In this document: positions 23,401-31,690 of the stretch, in pieces
Layout: each line of letters opens with the position of its first letter
Numbering within the stretch: the stretch's first letter is position 1
Assembly (NCBI GenBank): GCA_036768485.1
Contig: JAVLUZ010000142.1
Location: forward strand, 1,017,999 to 1,081,998
Origin: Mermis nigrescens
Taxonomy: Eukaryota > Nematoda > Enoplea > Mermithida > Mermithidae
Reading direction: 5' to 3'
Length of the DNA: 64,000 nucleotides
The notes under the pieces: model-generated
Database searches by the model: none
The model's input: the letters and a program-made list of their open reading frames with translations, nothing else
What the model was told of the DNA's origin: nothing
Position numbers and translations under genes: made by a program

Positions 23401-26400
23401 TATAAAAATCGGTTTCTGGGGTCTGAAAACCGGTTGGTTGGCTCTTGAAATCGGTTGCTGAGGTCTAGAAATCGGTTTGTGAGCTCCAAAAAGCAGTTGC
23501 CAGGATCTTGAAATCGTTAGTGAGCTCGAAAAATTGATTGATGGGTCCTAAATCGCTTATTGGGCTTATAAATCGCTTGCTGGGGTCATAAATCCGTTAC
23601 TGGGGTCCGAAAATCAGTTGCTGGGGTCTAAAAATGGGTTGGCTGGCTCCAAAAATAGGTTGGCTGGTTCCAAAAACAGGTTGGCTGGCTTCAAAAATGG
23701 GTTGGCTGGTTCCAAAAATAGGTTGGCTGGCTTTGAAAATGGGTTGGCTGGTTCCAAAAACAGGTTGGCTGGTTCCACAAACAGGTTGGCTGGTTCCAAA
23801 AACAGGTTAGCTGGCTTCAAAAATGGGTTGGCTGGTTCCAAAAATGGGTTGGCTGGCGTCAAAAATGGGTTGGCTGGTTCCAAAAATAGGTTGGCTGGCT
23901 TCAAAAATGGGTTGGCTGGCTCCAAAAATGGGTTGGCTGGTTCCACAAACAGGTTGGCTGGCTTCAAAAATGGGTTGGCTGGTTCCAAAAATGGGTTGGC
24001 TGGTTCCACAAACAGGTTATCTGGTCCCAAAAATGGGTTGGCTGGCTCCAAAAATGGGTTGGCTGGTTCCAAAAATGGGTTGGCTGGCGTCAAAAATGGG
24101 TTGGCTGGTTCCAAAAATAGGTTGGCTGGCTTCAAAAATGGGTTGGCTGGCTCCAAAAATGGGTTGGCTGGTTCCAAAAACAGGTTGGCTGGCTTCAAAA
24201 ATGGGTTGGCTGGTTCCAAAAATGGGTTGGCTGGTTCCACAAACAGGTTATCTGGTCCCAAAAATGGGTTGGCTGGCTCCAAAAATGGGTTGGCTGGTTC
24301 CAAAAACGGGTTGGTTGGTTCCAAGAATGGGTTGGCTGGCTCCAAAAACAGGTTGGCTGGTTCCACAAACAGGTTGGCTGGCTTCAAAAATGGGTTGGCT
24401 GGTTCCAAAAACAGGTTGGCTGGCTTCAAAAATGGGTTGGCTGGTTCCAAAAATGGGTTAACTGGCTCCAAAAATGGGTTGGCTGGCTCCAAAAATGGGT
24501 TGGCTGGTTCCAAAAATGGGTTGGCTGGCTCCAAAAATGGGTTGGCTGGTTCCACAAACAGGTTGGCTGGTTCCAAAAATGGGTTGGCTGGCTCCAAAAA
24601 TGGGTTGGCTGGCGGCTTCATAAATGGGTTAGCTGATTCCAAAAATGGGTTGGCTGGTTCTAAAAATGGGTTGGCTGATCCTAAAAACAGGTTGGCTAGC
24701 TTCAAAAAATGGGATGGTTCCAAAAACACGTTGGCTGACTCCAGAAATGGGTTGGCTGATCTTACAAAATGATTGGTTGCTCTCAACCTCGAAATAATGC
24801 GTCAGTTTTGTCCCTGTACAAAACATATCCCTCAACCCGGGGACCCTTCAGCCTGTTCCGGGATTGGTCCAGCCTGTTCCCGGTTGAGGCTGAAACAGGG
24901 TATTGCCCAGGTGTGCCGGGGACTACACTCAATTTTTCCAGCGGATACAGTACAACTAAAGCCCGAAACATACTTCACGCGGCGCGGCAGAACGGCGCGA
25001 ATTTGCCGCAGCGGTCGCCGCGCCGAATTCCCACTGACCCATGGCATACTTCCTGGCGCCACGCGACGAGATGCAAAGTTTGCCGCGCCGCATTATAAGG
25101 AATACTTCAAGCGGCAGCCGCACCGCAACCAAATTCGCTAAAGCCCAATTTTTTGTCGCTTTTCAGGGCATACTTCACCGCGCGGCGAGAAGCAAATACA
25201 GCGCTCGCCATGAAACATGACGCACTATAATCGTCAGAATTATAATAGATGGTGTGTCGCGAGCGCCGCGTTTCGTCCATCATGCGCTATTATCCCTTTA
25301 TTATTATTATACGCCATTAATCTGTATCATCCCGTTAATTTGGCGATGCGGACGGTGCAATTTAGCTATTAATAGCACCAACAAGAGGGAAGTGCGCACG
25401 TGAATGCCGGGAGCGCGCACGTGAATGACGTTCTATATTCAGGCGAGTGCGCGCACGTGAACGCCGTTCTGTATTCAAAGTGCGCGCTTCCGGCATTCAC
25501 ATGGGCGCTTCCTTCTTGTTGGCACTATTAATAGCTATACTGCGCCGTCCGCATCACCAGATTAACGGCATGATACAGATAAAATGCTATATTAATAAAA
25601 AAGAGATGATAGCGCATTATAGACAAAACGCGGCGCTCGCGACGCATCATCTAATATAAATCTGACGATTATAGTGCGTCATGTTTCATGGCAAGCACTG
25701 TAATGTCTATTTCTAGCATTCTTTTCGAATTTTTCCGCCGAGCGCAGAAGTCGAAACGTTTGGACTTTCCTCGCAAATGCTAATGAGGTGCGCTGATCAT
25801 TGCGGCTATTCGCGCGCAGTATGCCAACATCAAGCCAAGCGGCAAAGGGTCGCCCAGTTGGCGCAATTTTTTTCTTGCTGCGTGGCGACCGCGCCGCGTG
25901 AAGTATGCCCAGGTGGCACGAAGCGGCCGATAAATTTTGCCGCGCCAGATTCGCGCCATGACGTCACATTTTTGGGTATACTGTAGCCGCGAGACCCCTT
26001 TGCGGCGCGAATCGCGTGGAAGTATGTTTGCGGCGCGAATTGCGTGAAGTATGTTTGCGGCGCGAATCGCGTGAAGTATGTTTTGGGCTTAACACTAGTA
26101 AAATCATGCAACTTTTCGTGTATAAATAGCCAAATAAGCCTGATGATTACGGCTAAACGCTAAAAAAGCCCGTTGAACCAAATTACTAATCGGAAAATTA
26201 TATGCTAACTTTATTTCATTTACACGAAAAATTTTCATATTCTTCACTATCGAAAAAAAGATCAACGAGGCTTAGAAAAAAGAGCCAAAGCTATGAAACT
26301 AAAAATTACATATTCGACTGTTATGTTCCGAATTATCGCAATTAATATTATACACGAGCGAAAAACAAAATCGTAGGGGGTCTGATTGACCGAATAAGAC

Positions 26401-29400
26401 AAAAATCGCCAAAAAATTCAATCCTCGGGTTACCGAATAGTGCGGTCCTTCGGATTCTCGGGGTCCAATCTGAACCCCAGAACCCCATCATGCCCAACCA
26501 TTTATCAGGGGGATAAGGCGGGATCCCCATTCAAAGATGATCATTCCCTTATCACCACACGCGGACGGGCGTACGGGGTCTGGGGGTATATACACATTCC
26601 CGCAGAAGTTGAAAACCCCCCACAGATTACTGTAGATCCTCAGAAATCTATTTTTAGCAGTGTTTTTTTGTACAAGGTCCGTTTGTACATGTACGAAGAT
26701 GGTTCCCAAAAGTCTTTGTACATTTTGCACATGCAAATTTTTGTGTACAATAATATAGTACAGTAGCGATTTTAGTGTGGTAAAGAGGGTTTTCGATCTT
26801 CGGTAGTGTATTTTAGCTAATTTCTGGGTTTCTGACGCCGGAAATACTAAAAATTGTCTCAAAACGGCGCGAAGCGCGAAAAATTTGACATTTTTCATTC
26901 TAAATGCAAATTCTGTCATTTTGAAGATACATATATAGGATAAACAATTACTCGTTTCGGCGCGAAGCGCAAATTTTTTGGAAATTTACATCTTTTTAAA
27001 GTTTTTGTCTTCCCACAAATCGTTGCACATTTTGTACACACAAATTTTTGGGTACCTACAGTAGCGATTTTAGTGTGGTAAAAACTGAGTTGTTAGACTT
27101 TTGGTAATGTATTTTAGCTAATTTCTGGGTCTCTAAGGGTAAAAATCACTAAGAATCGTATTAAAACGGCGCGAAGCGCCAAAAAATTTGATATTTTTTC
27201 TTTTAAAATGCAATTTCTGCCATTATAAAGATATATAGAACGCACAATTACTCATTTCGAAAGTTTTTGCGAATTTCGGACCTTTTTTGCAATTTTTGTC
27301 TTCACAAAAATCTTTGTACATGTACAAAGACGGTCCCGAAAAGTCTTTGTACATCGGGAAAAATCTTTGCCGAGTACAAAAAAAACACTGATTTTTAGTA
27401 ACAATTTTTGGTAAATTTGGCGATTTTAACCCCCCTTACGGAAATTTTCTTGCGGCCCCGAGTTAATTTTCGGCAGAATTTGCGTCTTTTGGCCACTTTT
27501 AGGTGTTTTTATCACTTTTAGCAAACAATTGAAAATCGAGCAAATATGTAAGTCTATGCCCGTGTATAATAGCAACCATACAATGTATGTCACGGATCAA
27601 AATGTTAAGGAGGAATGATTCGGCCATTTTCAAATGGAAAATGATCGAAAAAATCATGTAAAAAATTCAAAAAACAGAAAAAAATCAAAAAACATGAAAA
27701 CAAAAATATCAACAAAAAATTCAAAAAAACAACAAAAAATCAAACAAATTCAATAAAAAAATTCAGAAAAAACCTTCTCCGCGACTAGAAAGGTCCCAAC
27801 AATTGAATATTTCGTTTTTCCGCGTTTTTTGCCACGGTGAATAAATGTTGAAAAATTGTCATTTTTCCACATCATCAGTGTTTCTATTCGACATGCATTA
27901 TGAAATTTTTGGACGCGCACTCCTGTACATTAGTGGCGGATCCGGGATTTTCCTAAGGGGGGGCGGTACTCCTGAAGGGGGGCGGAACCCTGACTTGGGT
28001 GGAAAAATTAGCCGTTTTAACCCGAAAATCGTTAAAAATCGCACAAAAATCCTTAATTTTGCGCACTATTTTGGGCCAATGGAGGCGGCCGCCCCCCCCC
28101 TAAATCCGCCCCTGCTGTACATGTAAGTACAGCATAGAAATTCTGACGGTCAGCTGCGAAAAATTACTAGTTTTTCCGAACTAAAAACGATGGGTACACG
28201 TCAAAAACGCAGCCGTTTGACCTTTCAGACTCTACTATTGTTTCTAAAGGATAAAAATATGAAAAAATTTCGAAAATTCTTTGAAAAATTCGAATAAATT
28301 GAACAAATGAGTACAAGGCGCGAGGCGCAGGAAATTTTACGGCTAAAAACGTCAAAAATAGTACACTTTCTAAGATTTTCTAAAAGAATCGACAATTCTG
28401 GATAAGGACGCAGCCACTTTATGGGGGTTGAGTAGCGTGCATGGGCAGTGCTTGAATTCTGGGGGTCGGATGGGCCGAAATCGCCTAAAACAGTGCCAAA
28501 AAATACAATTCTGGGAGTCTTTCGATTTGTTTTTGGGGAGGAGCCTTTCGGATTCTGGAACTGCCATTTGTCAGCCTCCGCCGCCCTACCCCCCCCTCCT
28601 CTCCAGGGCCGTATGTCGTCAGCAGCCGTCCTGGGGATCAAGCCTCAACCCCTCTCCCCAAACCTATTTTGCCCAGATCGCTGTCCATGTATATAAATAT
28701 ATATAGTTTCATACAATTGAACTAACCTTTTGAATTAGTACTCGTATTTCGGCCAAAATAGCAAAAACGCTCCAAAATGGCCAAAAACCCATGTTTTTTG
28801 CCAACAAATTAGCCCGAAATTCAAAAAATCTCCCCGCGACTTTAGTGTGAAAATCCCCACACCCCTTTACGTGCGGAACGCCAATATACAGTGGCGGATC
28901 TAGGATTTTCCTAAGGGGGGCGGTACCCCCTAAGGGGGGGGGGGCGGAACCCTGACTTGGGAGGAAAAATTAACGTTTTAACCCGAAAATCGCTCAAAAA
29001 ATGCTTAATTTTGCGCATTATTTTGGGCCAATGGGGGAGGGGCGGCCGCCTCCCCCGCCCCTGCCCCCTGAATCCGCCCCTGTCAATATATGTAATAATT
29101 TTCGTTTTTAGAATAAGGCGTCAGTGCAATTTATATTAAATTTGCATTTTTCGCTTATATTTATTAATTGTCAGAAACACAATGCGTACTGGATGAATTT
29201 AAGCACGAAACGGGCACGATAGGAGCATTTTTGAACACAGTCGATTCCAGCGTTTTTCTCAATCGCCGAGTGATTTTATCGATCGATTTTCGGCGATCAT
29301 CCCCGTCGTCGTCGTCGAACAAATCGATTTTGTTCAAAACGACGATCATGTGATTAGGGCACGTGATCTCGGCTGAAAGGCGGGAAACGCGCGTACTTCA

Positions 29401-31690
29401 CAATTTTTTGGCAATTTTTTCGGCGGAATAAAAAAAATTGGCCTATCCTCTACCCAGAATTAGGCATTCGGCCGTTTGGGTTTGCACGCCCTTCTGGCAA
29501 TCGATCACTAAAAGCACCAAATCGATAATTTGGGCTCCGCCGATCACCGTTTTGAACAGCGAGGCGTGGCCCGGGCAGTCCACTAGCGTATACTGTATTT
29601 TCGAATACGCCTCGAACGACGAATCGCGATCGATCAATTTAGCTGGCGTTTCGACGCAGAACGACGAAAAGCCGAGATCTAAACCGAATAGCATACAAGC
29701 AGGCACGCAGCTGTGGGGGAGACTGGGGGGGTCCGGACCCCCCCCAAATTCGAAAAAAACCGGAAAAATAGGACTTTTTACACGTTATTTTGTGCTATTT
29801 TTGGCTTAGACCCCCAAAGTTGGTGTTGGTCCCCCCAAAATAGGAGGGCCAGCTACGTGCCTGCATACAAGTATGATTATTCATTATTTATTATTTATTC
29901 AAAGGTCAAAAAATGGTCTTAAAAATGGTCGTATGGCGGAAAAACACCATTTTCAACGTTGCTCATCGAGCACTATCCACTGGCATCAAAAATCGCGAAG
30001 AAACCGAAAAAAATTCAAAAATTGAATTCTGGGGGGTAGTTTCTGGAGGGGGTATTCGGCCTTCTGGGGGTAGTGCATTCCCCAACCCCCTTCCCTCACG
30101 CCCAGCCCTCTTCTTGGCCGAAAAAAAACATTTTGAATGTAAGAAAATGCACGAAAAGATGGGAAAAACGCATTTTTTTGACGTAGAATCTTCAAATTTT
30201 TAGCGCTTAAGGCTACATATGATTTTTTCATAATTACGGCAATAGAGCGACAAAAAAATATAATCTTTGACTCGACAAATGTTTTTTCGAGCAGTGCGAA
30301 TTTCATGATCTTAATGAACGTCGGAAAATGTGGTTTTTCGAGCTTTTCCAGCAAATTTTCCGATATATAGACCAATTTATGTTATGACGATCACCCCTCT
30401 TAGCCGAATCCTGAAAACGGGCCTGAACAGGAGGACGGGGAATCACCCATTCAAAGTCGGTCACTCTCGAAAACTAGAAAATTTCGACCCCCTCCGTAAA
30501 TTTTTAGTGAAAAATTACGTTTATGACAACTTTTCAGTGCTTTTTGCCATTTTCGGCAAAAAATTAGAGGTCGATCAGCCTCCCTTCCGTGGACCCCTCC
30601 CGAAATTTTGAGCCTTCAAATATATACGACGAAAAGATTCGCCTACGAACCACATCTGCGAATTGAGGAACGTAGTAATATTTCCCGTTGTAGGGTCAGA
30701 CAGATAAATACTGCGGGGTGATTTTGAGTTGACGGAAATTTTCTGCATCATTTTTGAAGACAAAAGCAGTAATGTCAAATTTTTCCTAAGCGCCGAATTC
30801 ATAATTTTGTGTACCTACTGTTGTTTACTCAAAAAAATGCATCCTAAACTGTATCAAAATGCTTCAAAAAAATCAAAATTACTCGCATAGTTGATCAATG
30901 TCAATATTTTTAGCGTTAGAAGCGCAATAATGCAGTTAAAATGGACAAAAGCTGTATTACCATATAAAGACGTTTCACATAGGCTGTTTTGACCATGTTT
31001 GATATTTTACTAGCAAAAAAGTGAGAACACAAATATACTCGTCTAGACTTTGGAGATTTCAGCTCGCTTCATCCTGCCTACCCTGGCCTTGCGCATCTAT
31101 GCAAACTACATACTATGATATCCACACAATTTTGGCAGTCTCTCAATAAACATCCTTATCCAAAATTTTTGGCAAAAACACGATGAATTCCTCAGCCGTA
31201 CGTACTTGAGCAAAAAATATTGACTGGCTCATCCCGTCTGTTCCTTACCCACCTTGCCGCTAAAACTGATTCTTAATCCTACTAGGACCTACAAAAATAT
31301 AAAATTAAAATAAAAAGCTTAGAGTAAAAAATATAATCTTAACTAAAACTTGAAACACGGCTAGAATTAGCGTTGCTCGAGACAACTTTTCAGACTCAAG
31401 GACTAGACTGCAGCAATTTTAAAATCATTTTGAAAAGTCATTCATCTAAAATTTTAGCAATTAATAAACGCTTTAAAAAGCGATGTCACTAGACGCGAGT
31501 AAAATTAGAGAAATGCAAAAATAAATATGCATGTATGCCGACCTAACGTGATTCCTCTTTCTTGACTCTGAGGATTCTTATCGAATGAGGCAGTGCTGGC
31601 AACCGTGCTTAATGCTTTTGCTAATGACGTTTTACCGCTGTCCACGTGGCCCAGAATTCCGACATTAAAGTTGAAGAAGTCGCTAGCCAT
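11207..31690 (-). CDS. EEFSEC: EEFSEC gene: selenocysteine-specific elongation factor, 7 exons
   Basis: The spliced product has 600 residues (human protein about 596). Exons are 31543-31690, 29454-29678, 29190-29372, 17913-18026, 17195-17713, 16000-16337 and 11207-11482. All introns are GT-AG and all phases fit. GTPase motifs are complete: GHVDSGKT (14-21), RGITLDLG (45-52), DCPGH (83-87) and NKID (138-141). The EF-Tu-like domains follow, with VDHCF..KGQGTV near 214-226, a Pro/Asp-rich linker (349-388) and the family-specific domain IV, ending FKRF..DRKKNMVQ. Known role: it is a GTP-binding factor that delivers Sec-tRNA to UGA codons marked by a SECIS element, in the cytosol with SECISBP2. 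Introns total nearly 19 kb and are full of transposons. No selenoprotein gene was recognised in the window. Identification rests on recalled family sequence over the whole length. Confidence 0.95.
12000..12254 (-). mobile_element. hAT-type MITE family A, copy A11
   Basis: It is flanked by a perfect GTTACCAA duplication (11992-11999 and 12255-12262). Confidence 0.9.
12573..13231. mobile_element. Family K hAT-like element with a nested family A MITE
   Basis: The ends are inverted versions of CAGGSCCGTATTTA (left) and TAAATAGG with GGCCC (right). The flanking 8-mers are AAAGTAGT (12565-12572) and AAAGTAGC (13232-13239), 7 of 8 matching. A GGCGCTTCGCGCC palindrome lies near 12708. Copy A12 is inserted inside. 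Confidence 0.8.
12876..13140 (-). mobile_element. hAT-type MITE family A, copy A12, nested in family K
   Basis: The duplication ATGCCATC is perfect (12868-12875 and 13141-13148). It interrupts the family K element at 12573-13231, so it is the younger insertion. Confidence 0.9.
13844..14312. mobile_element. Foldback/TIR element with about 50-bp arms and a tRNA-like insert
   Basis: Left arm 13844-13895 and right arm 14261-14312 are inverted copies sharing TTTAAAAGTGAGAAATGCGTCC and then ACTGATAAATA. A second inverted pair exists inside: 13871-13932 mirrors 13972-14022 around AAATAGCCGG. A tRNA-like block follows at 14024-14096. Part of the arm recurs alone near 15890-15925. Confidence 0.75.
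14024..14096 (+). pseudogene. tRNA-like sequence with A and B boxes
   Basis: The A box TGGCGTAGTGG is at 14031-14041 and the B box GGTTCGAACCC at 14075-14085, 44 bases apart as in an intronless tRNA. The acceptor and T stems do not pair well, so a functional tRNA is unlikely. A tRNA-derived SINE head is more plausible. Confidence 0.6.
14644..15012 (-). mobile_element. Family G hAT-like MITE (outer copy) interrupted by another G
   Basis: The ends read CAGGGGCGGATTTAG and the complement of CAGCGGCGGATCCA. The interior is split at 14687 and resumes after 14874 by the inverted insertion of a second family G copy. Together the two copies make a large imperfect palindrome. Confidence 0.7.
14688..14874 (+). 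mobile_element. Family G hAT-like MITE (inner copy)
   Basis: It begins CAGTGACGGATCTAGG and ends TAAATCCGCCCCTG. The flanks CAGCCATT and CCCCCATT match at 6 of 8. It is the same family as the copies at 27931-28114 and 28889-29082. Confidence 0.75.
15116..15398 (+). mobile_element. hAT-type MITE family A, copy A13
   Basis: The flanks TGTATGAC (15108-15115) and CGTACGAC (15399-15406) match at 6 of 8. Terminal repeats are diverged (AATAGATGGGC at the left), so this is an older copy. Confidence 0.8.
16000..16337 (-). CDS. EEFSEC: EEFSEC exon 6
   Basis: It encodes residues 397-509. It contains FDHPVLCPAHCLYVASKLDMD, CRLAFYGHLL, KVFKSKAREGVVERM and LFKKQTNIDAFLNLK, all characteristic of the EEFSEC third domain and domain IV junction. 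The acceptor is TTTTAG and the donor GTAAAG. Entry phase 1 joins exon 5 through a split Asp codon. Confidence 0.94.
16617..16656. repeat. Interstitial TTAGGC-type repeat in EEFSEC intron 5
   Basis: On the plus strand this reads as about six units of AAGCCT with two mismatched units. That is a rotation and complement of TTAGGC, the nematode telomere repeat. It lies inside EEFSEC intron 5 (16338-17194). Confidence 0.75.
17195..17713 (-). CDS. EEFSEC: EEFSEC exon 5, with coding minisatellite
   Basis: It encodes residues 225-396: TVMTGTVLSGTVKLND, a domain II/III core with KVKSMQIF, QGDRVALCVAQFD, ERGVVCKPG and VTIGHET, then a Pro/Asp repeat linker (residues 349-388). The acceptor is ACCAG and the donor GTACGT. 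Entry and exit phases fit both neighbours. Confidence 0.95.
17220..17339 (-). repeat. EEFSEC: Four-unit 30-bp coding minisatellite in EEFSEC
   Basis: Four tandem 30-bp units encode DPEPFNRPMP, DPAPYDRPGP, DPDQFDRPVP and DPEPFDFDRE. The units keep a GGATCC or similar core. They lie in the linker before the last EEFSEC domain, where the family is variable and acidic, so the expansion is likely tolerated. Confidence 0.88.
17913..18026 (-). CDS. EEFSEC: EEFSEC exon 4
   Basis: It encodes residues 186-224, including PLIDAIVDLTY and the conserved VDHCFGMKGQG that opens domain II. The acceptor is GATAG and the donor GTGGGA. It joins exon 3 (split Ser) and exon 5 (split Gly), both phase 1. Confidence 0.94.
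19749..20157 (+). mobile_element. Family B hAT-like MITE, best copy
   Basis: The duplication GTCAGGTC is perfect (19741-19748 and 20158-20165). It starts CAGACATGTACAGC and ends with the complement of CATACATGATC. The interior has AACATCGTTTTTTGACG and GATGCTTCATCTTTCTAG blocks seen in the other family B copies. Confidence 0.85.
20990..22330 (+). repeat. Tandem array with a GGCGCGAAGCGCC palindrome per unit
   Basis: About ten degenerate units run head to tail. Each contains the palindrome next to GGAAAATTTTGA, an ACGCAATTTTGCATTACAAAAATTGTCC segment, and in alternate units GCGGCTTAAGCATC and AATAACAAGTAATAAAATTAAATC. This gives an apparent period of about 120 bp inside a longer 240-bp unit. 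A two-unit version lies at 51960-52255. Confidence 0.85.
22545..24775 (+). repeat. 21-bp-periodic minisatellite array
   Basis: The first part (22545-23610) has degenerate units around AAAATCGGTTGCTGGGGTC. The second part (23610-24775) is a tight array of about 55 units around GGTTGGCTGGTTCCAAAAATG. Because 21 is a multiple of 3, several frames stay open for up to about 390 codons on both strands (LAGSKNG or PFLEPAN repeats). I regard these as by-products of the period, not genes. Confidence 0.9.
24956..26092. mobile_element. GC-rich TIR element with a nested foldback
   Basis: The left end TAAAGCCCGAAACATACTTC and the right end (complement of TAAGCCCAAAACATACTTC) are inverted, continuing into CACGCG and GCGCCG. 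The interior is markedly richer in G+C than its surroundings. Three near-identical GTGAAGTATGTTT units lie at the right end. I found no secure target duplication. Confidence 0.7.
25207..25694. repeat. Large palindrome with about 220-bp arms
   Basis: Left arm 25207-25430 starts GCCATGAAACATGACGCACT. Right arm 25475-25694 is its inverted copy. Between and within the arms are four copies of GCGCACGTGAA-like motifs (CACGTG cores). It is probably an independent foldback element inside the GC-rich element. Confidence 0.8.
26658..27390 (+). mobile_element. Family C hAT-like element, complete copy (733 bp)
   Basis: It starts CAGTGTTTTTTTGTAC and ends with the complement of CAGTGTTTTTTTTGTAC. The flanks are a perfect 8-mer ATTTTTAG (26650-26657 and 27391-27398). 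It contains repeated palindromic TTTGTACATGTACAAA segments near both ends, TACAGTAGCGATTTTAGTGTGG twice, and GGCGCGAAGCGC three times. It is non-coding. Confidence 0.9.
27931..28114 (+). mobile_element. Family G hAT-like MITE
   Basis: It begins TAGTGGCGGATCCGGG and ends TAAATCCGCCCCTG. It is flanked by a perfect CTGTACAT duplication (27923-27930 and 28115-28122). Confidence 0.9.
28126..28690 (+). mobile_element. Family B-like decayed element
   Basis: The left part GTACAGCATAGAAATTCTG, the middle block with a GGCGCGAGGCGC palindrome (near 28318) and an A/T-rich interior match family B. The right part is diverged and no target duplication was found. Confidence 0.5.
28889..29082 (+). mobile_element. 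Family G hAT-like MITE
   Basis: It begins CAGTGGCGGATCTAGG and ends TGAATCCGCCCCTG. The flanks CCAATATA and TCAATATA match at 7 of 8. It lies 108 bp past the EEFSEC exon 3 donor, inside intron 3. Confidence 0.88.
29190..29372 (-). CDS. EEFSEC: EEFSEC exon 3
   Basis: It encodes residues 125-186, including the G4 motif NKID (138-141), an Asp-rich insert after it, and NAPIVPVS. The acceptor is TTTCAG and the donor GTACGC. The donor was chosen because it is the GT that gives the phase needed by exon 4. Confidence 0.93.
29454..29678 (-). CDS. EEFSEC: EEFSEC exon 2
   Basis: It encodes residues 50-125, with LDLGFSSF, DCPGH (83-87), IGGAQIIDLVLLVID and QTAECLIL. The donor is GTAGAG and the acceptor TTTAG. 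Intron 2 below it is only 81 bp. Confidence 0.95.
29700..29863. mobile_element. Family I hAT-like MITE, 21 bp upstream of the EEFSEC exon 2 acceptor
   Basis: It starts CAGGCACGCAGCTG and ends with the complement of CAGGCACGTAGCTGG. The duplication CATACAAG is perfect (29692-29699 and 29864-29871). It sits in the branch-point zone of EEFSEC intron 1. Confidence 0.92.
29894..30110 (+). mobile_element. Family A MITE fragment A14
   Basis: The interior from AAAGGTCAAAAAATGG to the C-rich right end ACGCCCAG matches family A. The left terminal repeat is absent. Confidence 0.75.
30575..30802 (-). CDS. Unassigned open frame inside EEFSEC intron 1
   Basis: A 75-codon frame starts MNSALRKNLTLLLLSS and contains YLSDPTTGNITTFLNSQMW. 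Its codon use looks coding-like up to about residue 60, after which it runs into low-complexity sequence. A GT near 30625 could be a donor, but I found no second exon. I do not recognise the protein. It could be a first exon of a small nested gene, a pseudogene, or chance. Confidence 0.2.
   Translation of the reverse strand: MNSALRKNLTLLLLSSKMMQKISVNSKSPRSIYLSDPTTGNITTFLNSQMWFVGESFRRIYLKAQNFGRGPRKGG
31543..31690 (-). CDS. EEFSEC: EEFSEC exon 1 (start, P-loop)
   Basis: It encodes residues 1-49, MASDFFNFNVGILGHVDSGK and on to ERGITL. The start fits the family, whose P-loop lies within about 15 residues of the N-terminus. The donor is GTCGGC, which is weak, but it restores ITLDLG exactly with exon 2. 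Confidence 0.94.

Larger units (their letters stand above)
18442..24915. mobile_element. SAT element 1: 6.5 kb hAT-like transposon carrying two tandem arrays
   Basis: The left end CATACCTGGGCAATGG and the right end (complement of CACACCTGGGCAATAC) form a terminal repeat. The flanks are an identical 8-mer CCGGGGAC (18434-18441 and 24916-24923). Inside are a nested family B MITE, a second left-end-like sequence CATAGCTGGGCAAGCC at about 20569, an array of about 120/240-bp units with GGCGCGAAGCGCC (20990-22330), a conserved non-repeat block (22331-22540) and a long 21-bp-periodic array (22545-24775). The same order occurs in the copy at 51509-53988. No transposase was recognised. The second internal left end suggests an older copy of the same family was captured or recombined. 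Confidence 0.72.
18027..29189 (-). other. EEFSEC: EEFSEC intron 3 (11.2 kb), repeat-filled
   Basis: The donor is GTACGC and the acceptor GATAG. It holds the 6.5 kb satellite-bearing transposon (18442-24915), the GC-rich foldback element (24956-26092), a complete family C element (26658-27390), two family G MITEs and family B remnants. No nested gene was recognised. Confidence 0.85.

Noticed and set aside
23614..24786. Long repetitive frames (up to 390 codons) on both strands
   Set aside because: They follow from a 21-bp tandem repeat without stops. The same frames are open on both strands and show no protein features beyond the repeat.
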